Made by a program: the position numbers and the translations under genes. This document shows, piece by piece, positions 42,581-50,975 of a DNA stretch of 64,000 nucleotides. The notes beneath the pieces are model-generated. The model ran no database searches. It saw only the letters and a program-made list of their open reading frames with translations, and was not told where the DNA came from. Within the stretch, counting starts at the first letter, position 1. Every line of letters starts with the position of its first letter. Location of the stretch: assembly GCA_905215775.1 (NCBI GenBank), contig CAJMRM010000010.1:1-64000 (forward strand), in the 5' to 3' direction. The stretch is from an uncultured bacterium. GTDB lineage: Bacteria > Bacillota > Clostridia > Lachnospirales > Lachnospiraceae.

Positions 42581-43451
42581 ATTCCTCTACCATCTTTCTT
42601 GTGGCTGTCACCGCCAGACTTCCCGGTCCGATGTGGCAGGAAATGCTCAGGGAAAGCGGAGCGACCATGATATCCGCATGGGGATACTTCTCCTGCAATT
42701 CCTTCCGGAACTCTTCTGCCGCTTCCGCATTCTGGGTATGGGCAATGGCCAGATGCGAATACTGGCACTGGCTGTCACCGAGCCTTGTTTCCAGCTCCTT
42801 CTGGATGGAATTCAGCATCATGGTCCTGGCCTGCTTCATGGTCCTGGCCTTGGCAAAGGCGTCCAGCTTCTCTCCCAAGATGATGAGCACCGGCTTGATC
42901 TTCAGGAGGGTTCCCAGGGCTGCCGCCGCCGGGGTGATCCGCCCGCCCTTTTTTAAGTATTTCAGCGTGTCCACGGTAATAAAGATCACCGAATCGCCCT
43001 TGGTTTCCTCCAGCCGCGCCTTGATCCCGGCTCCGTCGGCTCCCCGGGCGGCCAGCATCAGCGCGTCCTTCACCGACTGGTACTGGGTCACGGACACCCT
43101 CTGGTTGTCCACCACAAATACCCGTCCCTCATAGGCCTCATCCATGGATAAGGCCATGGCTGTTTCACAGGAGCTGGAAAGCCCGCTGGACATGGGGATA
43201 TGGACCACCTGGTCATACTCCTTTAAAAGCCGGTCCCAAAGCCCGGTCACATCCGCCGGAGACGGCTGGGAGGTGGAGATATCGGCATCTCCCTTCAGCC
43301 GGTCGTAAAATTCCTCCTGTGTCAGTGTTATATCTTCAAAATACGTTTCTCCATCGATCATAAACGGCATCGGAAGGACTGTGACCCCCATTTCCTCTGC
43401 CTGCTTCTGTGTAATTCCGCTGTTGCTGTCGGTTACAACCGCAATCTTCAT
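42540..43451 (-). CDS. DegV-family fatty-acid-binding protein
   Basis: A 303-residue two-domain protein of the DegV (FakB) family, which binds a fatty acid for phosphorylation by FakA. Signatures: AVVTDSNSGIT at the N-terminus, the TSQPSPADV motif near residue 60, IPMSSGLSSSCETA, and the C-terminal SLSISCHIGPGSLAV. No FakA (DAK-domain) gene is nearby. It is the first gene of a degV-kinase-GerMN-comEC operon. AAAGGGG precedes the ATG. Confidence 0.94.
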   Translation of the reverse strand: MKIAVVTDSNSGITQKQAEEMGVTVLPMPFMIDGETYFEDITLTQEEFYDRLKGDADISTSQPSPADVTGLWDRLLKEYDQVVHIPMSSGLSSSCETAMALSMDEAYEGRVFVVDNQRVSVTQYQSVKDALMLAARGADGAGIKARLEETKGDSVIFITVDTLKYLKKGGRITPAAAALGTLLKIKPVLIILGEKLDAFAKARTMKQARTMMLNSIQKELETRLGDSQCQYSHLAIAHTQNAEAAEEFRKELQEKYPHADIMVAPLSLSISCHIGPGSLAVTATRKMVEEYEVDQKQDQGILS

Positions 43452-43535
43452 ACTTGGGCCCCTTTCTAAAAATTTAATACCCTCCCATTTTACCCGATTT
43501 CATGGAGAAATGGAAGCACAAAACAAGAGAAAGTA

Positions 43536-43564
43536 TGGACGTTTTTTTGTTTTTATTATATAAT
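43536..43564 (+). promoter_or_regulatory. Probable promoter of the zinc-ribbon membrane protein
   Basis: TATAAT (43559-43564) is preceded at 17 bp by TGGACG (43536-43541), a partial -35 match. It lies 34 bp before the ATG. Confidence 0.5.
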
Positions 43565-43597
43565 GAACCTTAACCAGCAGAAAGGAAGTTCATCATT

Positions 43598-44290
43598 ATG
43601 CCATACTGTCCAAAATGCGATATGGAATTCGTGGAGGGGATCACTGTCTGCACAGACTGCGGCGGCCCCCTTGTGGAGTCCAAAGAAGCAGCCCTGGCCT
43701 TACAGGCGGCTGAAAAGGAAAAAAGAGAACAGGAAATGCGTCTTCGCTATGAAGAAATGCAGAAGGCGGCTGAAAAGCTGGAAACAGAAAAGCAGCCGGA
43801 AAGACAGCCGGCCGGCACCTATGTAAAAAAGGAGCAGCGCTACGAGGATATGAATTCCTCCGCCTCTGCCTTTTTCCTGGTGGGCGGCGTACTGGCTGTG
43901 ATCGCCGCCGTAAGCCTCCTGGGGTATCTGCCCCTGCCCCTTTACGGCGTTTCCCGCATCCTGTTCCATGTCCTTCTGATCCTTATGGCTGCCGGCTCCA
44001 TTGCTGTGGCCGTATCCTCAAAAAAATCTGCGGCCCGGTTAAAGGTCCAGGCAGCGGACGAGGAAAAGGAAACGGAGGATATCCTCCAGTGGTTCTTAAA
44101 GACCTACTCTGCCAGAGGGCTGGACGACCAGCTTCTGATGGAGGATCCGGAGCTCTCTGGGGAAGAGCTGGAGCTAAAGCGGTTTGAGCTGATCCAGGAT
44201 TACCTGGTGACCGGAAGGGATCTGCCGGACCAGTCCTACGCAGACGCGCTCTGTGACATGATCTACGAACGCCTTTACGGAAAAAACTGA
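43598..44290 (+). CDS. Zinc-ribbon membrane protein of unknown function
   Basis: A 230-residue protein with an N-terminal four-cysteine ribbon (C4, C7, C18, C21: CPKC...CTDC), a charged helical segment (about 30-70, coiled-coil-like), two adjacent membrane helices (about 90-110 and 117-140) and an acidic cytoplasmic tail. I do not recognise a named family. Many Clostridial zinc-ribbon membrane proteins look like this, and none has a firm function. AAAGGAAG precedes the ATG. It is divergent from degV and convergent with sigE. Confidence 0.8.
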   Translation: MPYCPKCDMEFVEGITVCTDCGGPLVESKEAALALQAAEKEKREQEMRLRYEEMQKAAEKLETEKQPERQPAGTYVKKEQRYEDMNSSASAFFLVGGVLAVIAAVSLLGYLPLPLYGVSRILFHVLLILMAAGSIAVAVSSKKSAARLKVQAADEEKETEDILQWFLKTYSARGLDDQLLMEDPELSGEELELKRFELIQDYLVTGRDLPDQSYADALCDMIYERLYGKN

Positions 44291-44307
44291 TATATACCGC
44301 AGCCTCC

Positions 44308-44365
44308 GGGGGCTGCTGCAAAGGAGAAGCCCAGAGGCCGTCCCTTTGCAGCGGCTCCCTTTTCT
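44308..44365. terminator. Bidirectional terminator between the zinc-ribbon gene and sigE
   Basis: GGGGGCTGCTGCAAAGG (44308-44324) pairs, with two mismatches, with CCTTTGCAGCGGCTCCC (44343-44359). It is followed on the plus strand by TTTTC. The arms share the GCTGCTGCAAA core of the terminators at 10,693 and 13,172. Confidence 0.75.
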
Positions 44366-45110
44366 ATTCGTACCGGACGATCTCTTTCTTTAACCGCTTC
44401 ATGATCTTTTTTTCCAGTCTGGAGATATAGGACTGGGAGATCCCCATGAGATCCGCCACCTCTTTCTGAGTCATTTCCATGCCGTCAGGCTGCTTCAGCC
44501 CGAACCGCAGTTCCACGATCCTCTTTTCCCGGGGATCCAGATGGTCGATGGCATTTTTCAGCAGATCCTTTTCGATCTCGTCCTCAATATCCTTATAGAT
44601 CACATCCTCGTCCGTTCCCAGGATATCCGAAAGGAGCAGCTCATTCCCATCCCAGTCCACATTGAGAGGCTCGTCGATGGAAACCTCCAGCTTCGTCTTG
44701 CTGGTCCTCCTTAAATACATGAGGATCTCATTTTCAATGCATCGGGAGGCATAGGTGGCCAGCTTGATGTTTTTTGCCGGGTCAAAGGTATTGATGGCCT
44801 TGATCAGGCCAATGGTCCCAATGGAGATCAGATCCTCCACTCCCACGCTGGTGTTATCGAATTTTTTTGCTATGTAGACCACCAGCCGCAGGTTATGCTC
44901 GATGAGCCTGGATCTGGCCTCCTTTTCCTCCTCAGTCCCAAAGCAGGCCAGGGTCCTGGTCTCCTCCTCCAGGGTCAGAGGCGCCGGCAGGACATCGGCC
45001 CCGCCAATATAGTGGATCTCTCCCTGGTTCTGCATGAGTACCGTGCGAAAGGTCGCTGTCTTTTTCAGCCTGAAGCGGCTGGGCACTGAGATTTTTATGA
45101 TCATCTTCAT
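44364..45110 (-). CDS. sigE: Sporulation sigma factor SigE (pro-sigma-E)
   Basis: Mother-cell-specific sigma factor, made as a membrane-bound precursor and activated by SpoIIGA after asymmetric division. The 248-residue protein has an N-terminal pro-sequence (about residues 1-30), region 2 with FDNTSVGVEDLISIGTIGLIKA and NIKLATYASRCIENEILMYLRR, and region 4 with MTQKEVADLMGISQSYISRLEKKI. The Asn/Arg-rich region 2 matches SigE rather than SigK, SigF or SigG, and the spoIIGA neighbour settles it. It is 6 bp after spoIIGA. B. subtilis has sigG next; here no sigG follows. Confidence 0.97.
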   Translation of the reverse strand: MKMIIKISVPSRFRLKKTATFRTVLMQNQGEIHYIGGADVLPAPLTLEEETRTLACFGTEEEKEARSRLIEHNLRLVVYIAKKFDNTSVGVEDLISIGTIGLIKAINTFDPAKNIKLATYASRCIENEILMYLRRTSKTKLEVSIDEPLNVDWDGNELLLSDILGTDEDVIYKDIEDEIEKDLLKNAIDHLDPREKRIVELRFGLKQPDGMEMTQKEVADLMGISQSYISRLEKKIMKRLKKEIVRYE

Positions 45111-45116
45111 TCCTCC

Positions 45117-45902
45117 TTAAACCACAAATTGTTCCGGGATCAGCATGGTAAAACCGCCGTCCGCCGACAGCGGCTCCCTGGTGACCGCCACCACCGGTCT
45201 CTGGATCTCCACGGTCTTTCTTTCCTTTACGATCTCCATCCGCTCAAATATCACCGCCGGGAGCATGCCGGATCTGGTTCCCACCGCCCGGTATGGAATA
45301 TAGACCACGCCGCTGACCCCATCGCAGAAGCCCTTCAGATCCCCGGCCCATACCACGCTCACCGGCTTCCCGGATACCGGATCCCGGAGCCGGTTTCCCG
45401 AATCTGCCAGGGCCTTAAACTCCCTTTGTCCTCCCCGGTAAAAAAGCCGGACCAGGAACCGTTCTCTTCCCCGCTCCTTTTCCCTCAGGACCCTTTTAAA
45501 AAAGAGTCCCGCCAGAACCGTCACGCCGGAAGCCACAAAAAGGCTCTCTCCATCCGTCAGCCAGACGTTCTCCTTCAAGGAAAACAGGCTTCCGCCCAGG
45601 ATTCCGGCCGCCCCCAGAAGAAGGCCGTCCGCCTTCAGCAGCTCCCCGGGCGTTTTCGGAGAAAAAGCCAGCCAGCTCATAAGACTGCCCATACCTGCGG
45701 CTGCCAGAAGCAGCCCCGCCGTTCCCGGAAGGACCGGAAATATGGCCAGGATACAGTTGACGGCACTGCCGGCAGCCGCCGCAGCCAGAAGGGCCGGGAC
45801 ACGGACCGGAAGTCTCCCCAGGCAGGAGGCAAGATACAGGGCAAGAAGATCCAGGAAGAAGACCCAGAGGAAAAATAAGTCCAGATAAAACTCATATTCC
45901 AA
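45117..45902 (-). CDS. spoIIGA: SpoIIGA, membrane aspartic protease that activates sigma-E
   Basis: SpoIIGA cleaves pro-sigma-E in response to SpoIIR from the forespore. The 261-residue protein has an N-terminal membrane part with about five helices (1-140), then a soluble protease domain carrying the catalytic Asp in ALADSGNRLRD (D167, analogous to the retroviral D[S/T]G loop). Later segments (VVYIPYRAVGTRSGMLPA) match the family. No start codon conflict: ATG after GGAGGGAGC. The upstream region carries a spoIIG-like promoter. Confidence 0.94.
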   Translation of the reverse strand: MEYEFYLDLFFLWVFFLDLLALYLASCLGRLPVRVPALLAAAAAGSAVNCILAIFPVLPGTAGLLLAAAGMGSLMSWLAFSPKTPGELLKADGLLLGAAGILGGSLFSLKENVWLTDGESLFVASGVTVLAGLFFKRVLREKERGRERFLVRLFYRGGQREFKALADSGNRLRDPVSGKPVSVVWAGDLKGFCDGVSGVVYIPYRAVGTRSGMLPAVIFERMEIVKERKTVEIQRPVVAVTREPLSADGGFTMLIPEQFVV

Positions 45903-45970
45903 AGGCGCTCCCTCCTCTGTTTTACAGAAGACCCGCAGCCGAAAGCCATAAAACAGCTGCAGCAGAACCT

Positions 45971-46003
45971 ATTATAGTCCGGCCTCCCCATATATTTTGT
46001 CAG
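45971..46003 (-). promoter_or_regulatory. Probable Spo0A-controlled spoIIG promoter with a long spacer
   Basis: On the minus strand CTGACA (45998-46003) and TATAAT (45971-45976) are 21 bp apart. This unusual spacing is like that of the B. subtilis spoIIG promoter (22 bp), which needs Spo0A~P bound next to the -35 box. Two GACA elements (minus strand, ending at 46006 and 45998, 8 bp apart) resemble degenerate 0A boxes (TTCGACA). Confidence 0.6.
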
Positions 46004-46248
46004 ATTGTCTGGAAAAGCCTTATTATTTATCGTCTTTTTTCTTCATTTCCCGCGGCAGGCACAGCGGATCCGCTTCACATTCTCTTTTGCTGGAATTACT
46101 GACAGAACAGTCCTGTTTTTTTGAATTTTGTAGAAGATCTTAAAAGAATATAAGAATTAAAAATAGAAAAATTAATATTGATCCTGTTTTTTATATTGGA
46201 TATTTTACGACGAATCCGTCTGCGAACTGGTAAGATCAAAGGAGACGC
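46004..46248. other. AT-rich gap between ftsZ and spoIIGA
   Basis: Apart from the spoIIG-type promoter and the ftsZ hairpin, nothing is recognisable. The block 46,110-46,210 is A/T-rich, which would suit a protein-binding or bent-DNA region upstream of the sporulation promoter. No gene is visible on either strand. Confidence 0.4.
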
Positions 46249-46272
46249 GGCGCCGCTGGAAGCAGCGGCGCC
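46249..46272 (-). terminator. GC-rich hairpin after ftsZ
   Basis: A perfect 10-bp stem (GGCGCCGCTG and CAGCGGCGCC) encloses a tetraloop, 25 bp after the ftsZ stop. The following minus-strand sequence is only moderately T-rich (GCGTCTCCTTTG), so termination may be incomplete. Confidence 0.65.
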
Positions 46273-46296
46273 TGTCACATTCTGAATATTTAGAAT

Positions 46297-47484
46297 CTAT
46301 CTGCGGTTTTTTAAGAAGTCCGGGATATTGATCTGGGTCTCTTTGTGAGCCGGACGGTAAACCGGTGTGCTGTTGGGGATGTTTAACTGGGGAGCCGCAG
46401 CGGCTGCAGACTCTCCGGCTGCCGGTACGGTCCTCGGTACGGGAGATACCGGTTTCTGGACAGCGGGAGCCGGTACCTTCTGTTTATAATTGGTAAAATC
46501 CTTCATGGCGCGCTCCACAGGAGTGTTGACTCCATGGGCGTCCAGTCCGGTGGCGATAACGGTGATCGTAGCCTCGTCCTCGGCATTTTCGTCGTACATA
46601 GCGCCGAAAATGATATTGGCGTCGTCGCCGGCCAGCTCCTGAACGTAGCTGGCAGCCTCGTTGGCCTCGATCAGGCTGATATCGCCGGAAATGTTGATGA
46701 TCACATGGGAAGCGCCTTCAATGGTCGTTTCAAGGAGCGGGCTGGATACAGCCTGCTTTACAGCCTCCAGGGCCTTTTCGTCGCCCTTGGCCTTGCCGAT
46801 GCCGATATGGGCAATGCCCTTGTCCGTCATAACGGTCTGGACATCCGCGAAGTCCAGATTAATGAGGCCTGGAACATTGATCAGGTCTGTGATGCCCTGT
46901 ACGGCCTGCTGGAGCACCTCGTCGGCCTTCTTTAAAGCGTCCGGCATGGTTGTCCGTCTGTCAACGATCTCCAGAAGACGGTCGTTGGGGATCACGATTA
47001 GAGTGTCCACCGCATTTTTCAGATTTTCAATTCCGTCCAGAGCGTTGTTCATCCGCTGCTTCGCCTCGAAGCGGAAGGGCTTTGTCACAACGCCGACGGT
47101 GAGGATCCCCATATCCTTGGCGATCCTGGCGATCACAGGAGCCGCGCCCGTACCGGTGCCGCCGCCCATACCGCAGGTAACGAACACCATGTCCGCTCCC
47201 TTCATGGCCTGTGCCAGCTCCTCCTGGCTTTCCTCCGCGGCCTTCTCGCCGATCTCCGGCTTTGCGCCTGCACCCAGGCCCTTGGTCAGCTTCTCGCCGA
47301 TCTGCATGGCCGTGGGGGCCTTACAGAACTGGAGCGCCTGCTTATCGGTATTGATCCCGATGAATTCCACTCCCAGGATATTTTCCTCAACCATGCGGTT
47401 TACCGCATTATTTCCAGCGCCGCCGACGCCGATCACAAGAATCCTTGCGGCATTCTCTGCCTCATTTATCTTTATTTCTAACAA
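46297..47484 (-). CDS. ftsZ: Cell division protein FtsZ
   Basis: The tubulin-like GTPase that builds the division ring. The 395-residue protein has the GTP-binding signature GGGTGTG (107-113) after FVTCGM, the synergy-loop region NLDFADVQTVM and a low-complexity Pro/Ala linker (about 320-370). The C-terminal peptide INIPDFLKNRR binds membrane partners. No ftsA gene precedes it in the window. It has its own promoter, so ring levels can be set separately from the cell-wall genes upstream. Confidence 0.99.
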   Translation of the reverse strand: MLEIKINEAENAARILVIGVGGAGNNAVNRMVEENILGVEFIGINTDKQALQFCKAPTAMQIGEKLTKGLGAGAKPEIGEKAAEESQEELAQAMKGADMVFVTCGMGGGTGTGAAPVIARIAKDMGILTVGVVTKPFRFEAKQRMNNALDGIENLKNAVDTLIVIPNDRLLEIVDRRTTMPDALKKADEVLQQAVQGITDLINVPGLINLDFADVQTVMTDKGIAHIGIGKAKGDEKALEAVKQAVSSPLLETTIEGASHVIINISGDISLIEANEAASYVQELAGDDANIIFGAMYDENAEDEATITVIATGLDAHGVNTPVERAMKDFTNYKQKVPAPAVQKPVSPVPRTVPAAGESAAAAAPQLNIPNSTPVYRPAHKETQINIPDFLKNRR

Positions 47485-47553
47485 GAACGTCTCCTCCTTT
47501 TAAACTTCCATTGCGTTTCCTTTGCAGAAATAGTCCAAATTAATCTAACATAT

Positions 47554-47582
47554 ATCATATTTGATTTTTGAAAAAATATCAA
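47554..47582 (-). promoter_or_regulatory. Sigma-A-type promoter of ftsZ
   Basis: On the minus strand TTGATA (47577-47582) and TATGAT (47554-47559) are 17 bp apart. The leader is about 65 bases and carries GGAGGAG as the ribosome site. Confidence 0.75.
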
Positions 47583-47600
47583 CTATTATTTTCACAAACT

Positions 47601-48374
47601 TTATTTCTTTTTGAAGGTATATGTGGGCGTACTGTTGGTCTCGTCGTAGGTATCCAGATACAGGGTGCCGGAAAGTCCGGAAAGCTCCGGCAGGATGCCA
47701 GAAAGCTCCGTCACCTTGCCGTCCAGATTCTCGGAATTGCCCAGCTCCACCACCACGTCGCCGATATGGAGGCGGATCTCCCCGGTTCCTGCCACAGAGC
47801 TGTGGTAATCCACCTTGTCCACCTTTACCTCATGGACTGCCAGCACCTGGGTCAGGTTCAGGATCTCTCCAAAGATATCTGGATCTGCCACCGGAAGCGG
47901 CTGGTGCAGGATGATGTGGCCGAAATCCAGCCCCGTGATCCACGGCACGCCGGGAAGCTGCTCCACAGAGCTCTCCACGATGATACCGTCCTTATCAAAA
48001 TACATATAGCTGCTCATATAAGAAACGTAGCCCACCACGCTCTTTTCAAAAACCACCACCTCCACCTTCGTGGGGCTCTTGAATTCAATTTTATACTCCT
48101 CGATGAACGGGATGGATTTATGCTCCCGGAACTGGCTCTCATAATAGCAGAACGCCGAATTCCTGGACCACTTTCCGTCAAAGATCAGGTCAATGACCTG
48201 CTCCTCCGTATAGTGGCTGTTGCCTGTGACTCTGATCTCCTTAATGCGGACGGCAAACGCCAGGACCGCCAGAAGGAGCAGGACTCCCAGAAGGACCCCC
48301 AGCACTGCCAGGGCCTTCCTTCCTTTCCTTCTCCTCCTGTATCCATATCCCGCGTATCCTCTTCTTCTCCTCAT
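47601..48374 (-). CDS. ftsQ: Cell division protein FtsQ/DivIB
   Basis: A bitopic septum protein that joins FtsL and FtsB to recruit the septal synthase. The 257-residue protein starts with a very basic cytoplasmic segment (RRRR, RRRRKGRK), has a single membrane helix (about 21-45), then a POTRA domain (IKEIRVTGNSHYTEEQV) and the FtsQ beta domain. The ribosome site (AGG TAAAAGG) is close to the ATG. It follows murA by 54 bp. Confidence 0.92.
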   Translation of the reverse strand: MRRRRGYAGYGYRRRRKGRKALAVLGVLLGVLLLLAVLAFAVRIKEIRVTGNSHYTEEQVIDLIFDGKWSRNSAFCYYESQFREHKSIPFIEEYKIEFKSPTKVEVVVFEKSVVGYVSYMSSYMYFDKDGIIVESSVEQLPGVPWITGLDFGHIILHQPLPVADPDIFGEILNLTQVLAVHEVKVDKVDYHSSVAGTGEIRLHIGDVVVELGNSENLDGKVTELSGILPELSGLSGTLYLDTYDETNSTPTYTFKKK

Positions 48375-48428
48375 CCTTTTACCTGTACTCCCATCCTGTT
48401 CCGCCGGTATCCGGCTGTCATGAAGTTC

Positions 48429-49682
48429 CTAGAGCCAGCAGATCTCCGCGCCCAGGCTCCCAAGATCCCGGCAGAGATCCTCATAGCCGCGCCGGATATG
48501 CCGGCAGTTCCCGATCACCGAGAGGCCGTCCGCTGCCAGTCCCGCCAGCACCAGGGCCGCTCCTCCTCTGAGATCCGGCGCCTCTGCGACCGCGGGCTTT
48601 AAGGGATACGTCCCTGCGGCCACCGCCGTCTGCCCCTCCATATGGATCCGGGCTCCGAACTGCCGCAATATGGCCGCAGCCGCAAACCTGGCCTCAAAAA
48701 CCGTTTCCGTGATCCGGCTCTCCCCGTCCGCCACCGAGGCCGCCGCCAGGAAAACCGACTGGAGATCCGTGGGGAATTCCGGATACGGTCCGGTGCAGAG
48801 CGAAACAGGCCCGGGCCGTCCTCCCATTTTCAGGCGGATCTCCTTTTCTCTTTCTTTTATGGATATGTCGGCGCCCATGCGCCTTAAATAAAAAACCGGT
48901 TCCCGCAGACTTTCCGGCTCCGTTCCTATGACGGTCACGTCCCCCGCTGTCATGGCGGCAGCCGCCAGATACGTTCCGGCGCAGATCCGGTCCCCGCCCA
49001 GGAGAAATTCCACCGGATACAGCCGTTTTACGCCTTCCACTGTGATCCGGCTCTTTCCCGCACCGCGGATCCTGGCTCCCATAACGGCCAAAAACCGGCA
49101 CAGCTCTGTGATCTCCGGCTCCCTGGCACAGTTTTCGATCTCTGTCTCTCCCTCTGCGGTCACGGCTGCCAGAATGGCGTTTTCTGTGGCTCCCACGCTG
49201 GGGTAGGAAAACCGGATCCTGGCTCCCCGGAAGCGGTCCACCCGGGCAAGGATCATGCCTCCGGCCTCAAAAAACGAGGCGCCCAGCTGCTTTAAGGCGT
49301 ACAGATGCAGATCAATGGGCCGCTTTCCAATGACGCAGCCGCCGGGATAGTACGTCACCGCCTCTCCCCGGCCCGCCAGCAGCGGCCCCAGAAGCAGACA
49401 GGAGGAACGCATTTTTCCAACGTATTCCTCGGGTATCCTGTGACCGGAGGCCGCCCCGGTATCCATCGTCAGGACTCCCTTTTCCAGGCTGCATTTACAG
49501 CCCAGGCTGTCCAGGATCCCCATCATGGAAAAAACGTCCTCGATCTCCGGAACATGACGGATCACCGTTACCCCTCTGGCCAGCAAGGCCGCCGCCATCA
49601 TGGGCAGCACCGCATTTTTAGAACCCTGGATCCCAACGGTTCCCTTTAAGGGCCTTAAGCCCTGGATCTGTATTGCAGACAA
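48429..49682 (-). CDS. murA: UDP-N-acetylglucosamine 1-carboxyvinyltransferase MurA
   Basis: MurA starts peptidoglycan precursor synthesis by adding enolpyruvate to UDP-GlcNAc, and is the fosfomycin target. The 417 residues include the substrate-binding K22 (GSKNAVLP) and the catalytic Cys in PGGCVIGKRPIDLH (C116), so the enzyme is likely fosfomycin-sensitive at this residue. The start is TTG (49682), six bases after GGAGGG, in line with the MurA N-terminus. Firmicutes often have two MurA genes. Which one this is cannot be told from the window. Confidence 0.95.
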   Translation of the reverse strand: MSAIQIQGLRPLKGTVGIQGSKNAVLPMMAAALLARGVTVIRHVPEIEDVFSMMGILDSLGCKCSLEKGVLTMDTGAASGHRIPEEYVGKMRSSCLLLGPLLAGRGEAVTYYPGGCVIGKRPIDLHLYALKQLGASFFEAGGMILARVDRFRGARIRFSYPSVGATENAILAAVTAEGETEIENCAREPEITELCRFLAVMGARIRGAGKSRITVEGVKRLYPVEFLLGGDRICAGTYLAAAAMTAGDVTVIGTEPESLREPVFYLRRMGADISIKEREKEIRLKMGGRPGPVSLCTGPYPEFPTDLQSVFLAAASVADGESRITETVFEARFAAAAILRQFGARIHMEGQTAVAAGTYPLKPAVAEAPDLRGGAALVLAGLAADGLSVIGNCRHIRRGYEDLCRDLGSLGAEICWL

Positions 49683-49751
49683 ACGGATCCCTCCATATGC
49701 AAGCTATACAGTATCCTATGCGGGAGACAGGCCCGGGGTTCCAGTAAATCC

Positions 49752-50975
49752 TCATCTTTCCAGCCGGATCTGATTGGACACGCTGAGGGCCATTCCCATT
49801 TCCACCATAAGGAACAGCACCGAGGTGCCTCCGTAGCTGATGAAGGGCAGCGTGATCCCGGTGTTGGGGATCACATTGGTCACCACGGCGATATTTAAGA
49901 TCACCTGGATGGCAATATGGGCCATGACGCCCACCACCAGAAGCGCTCCGAACAGGTCCGGCGCGTTGCCGGCGATCAGCATGAACCGGTAGATCATAAA
50001 TAAAAAGATCAGGATCACCGATATGGCTCCGAAAAGTCCCAGCTCCTCGCAGATAATGGCGAAGATCATATCGTTCTGGGGCTCCGGAAGGAAGCTGAGC
50101 TTCTGGATGCTCTGGCCCAGTCCCTTGCCCAGAAGGCCTCCGGAGCCGATGGCGTAAAGCCCCTGAAGCACCTGGTAGCCTCCGTCCCTGGGATATGCCT
50201 CCGGATTTTTCCATACCAGAATACGGCTCAGCTGGTAGGACTCCAGGATCCCGGCCTTTTCCAGTGCCACCGCGATCACGGGAGCAAAAAGGAACACTGC
50301 CGTTCCCAGGACCATCGCAAGGATAAAGGGCCATTTCTTCCGGCAGGCAATGAACATCATCACAAAGCCGATGCCGAAGATAATAAGTCCGGAGCTTAAG
50401 TTGTTGGCCATGACCAGAAGGGCCAGAGGCGCGATCAGGACGATCAGCATTCCCCAGCTCCTCCACTCATCGATCTTCTTTCCCAGACGGGTGATCACCA
50501 CCGCCAGCACCAGGATCACCGTTACCTTTACAAGCTCTGTGGGCTGGAACCGCACCGACCGGGTTCCCAGCCACCGCTTCTGTCCGTTGACCTCGATTCC
50601 CAGGCTGGTGAAATTCACCAGGATCATACAGGCATAGGAGACCACAATGGCGGGGATGGTAAACTTCGCAAAAAAATGGTAATCCATCTTGGAAATGACC
50701 AGCATGACCGCAAAGCCCGCCAGGGCTATGTATCCCTGCCGCTTCATATAATAGGCCGGATCCTGTCCCAGTACCTGGGCATTGTAGGAGCTGGAGCTGT
50801 AAATCATCACCAGGCCGAACACCGTCAGGAAGATGATGGTAAACAGCAGGCTGTAATCGTAAAAACGCCTGGGCTTTTTCTTTTTGGGCCGGGCCTGGGG
50901 GCGGCTGTTCTCCGCCCGTCCCCTCTGCTCCGGATACCCGGCCTTTCTGCGGTCATTTACAGATTGTTCACGCAT
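49752..50975 (-). CDS. ftsW: Lipid II polymerase FtsW (SEDS family; SpoVE-like)
   Basis: A SEDS glycosyltransferase for septal wall synthesis. The 407-residue protein has a basic N-terminal tail (about 1-40), then about ten membrane helices with the family features NLSSGLIIFGIGFVMMF, GGLLGKGLGQSIQKLSFLPEPQNDMIFA and FISYGGTSVLF. It overlaps murD by 19 bp. In spore formers FtsW and SpoVE are close relatives. Position in the dcw cluster favours the division enzyme or SpoVE, and these cannot be separated here. Confidence 0.95.
   Translation of the reverse strand: MREQSVNDRRKAGYPEQRGRAENSRPQARPKKKKPRRFYDYSLLFTIIFLTVFGLVMIYSSSSYNAQVLGQDPAYYMKRQGYIALAGFAVMLVISKMDYHFFAKFTIPAIVVSYACMILVNFTSLGIEVNGQKRWLGTRSVRFQPTELVKVTVILVLAVVITRLGKKIDEWRSWGMLIVLIAPLALLVMANNLSSGLIIFGIGFVMMFIACRKKWPFILAMVLGTAVFLFAPVIAVALEKAGILESYQLSRILVWKNPEAYPRDGGYQVLQGLYAIGSGGLLGKGLGQSIQKLSFLPEPQNDMIFAIICEELGLFGAISVILIFLFMIYRFMLIAGNAPDLFGALLVVGVMAHIAIQVILNIAVVTNVIPNTGITLPFISYGGTSVLFLMVEMGMALSVSNQIRLER

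Noticed and set aside
49618..50466. Long alternative frame (282 codons) overlapping ftsW and the murA start
   Set aside because: It is a shadow of ftsW in another frame: it has no family features, while ftsW is intact and complete on the same DNA.
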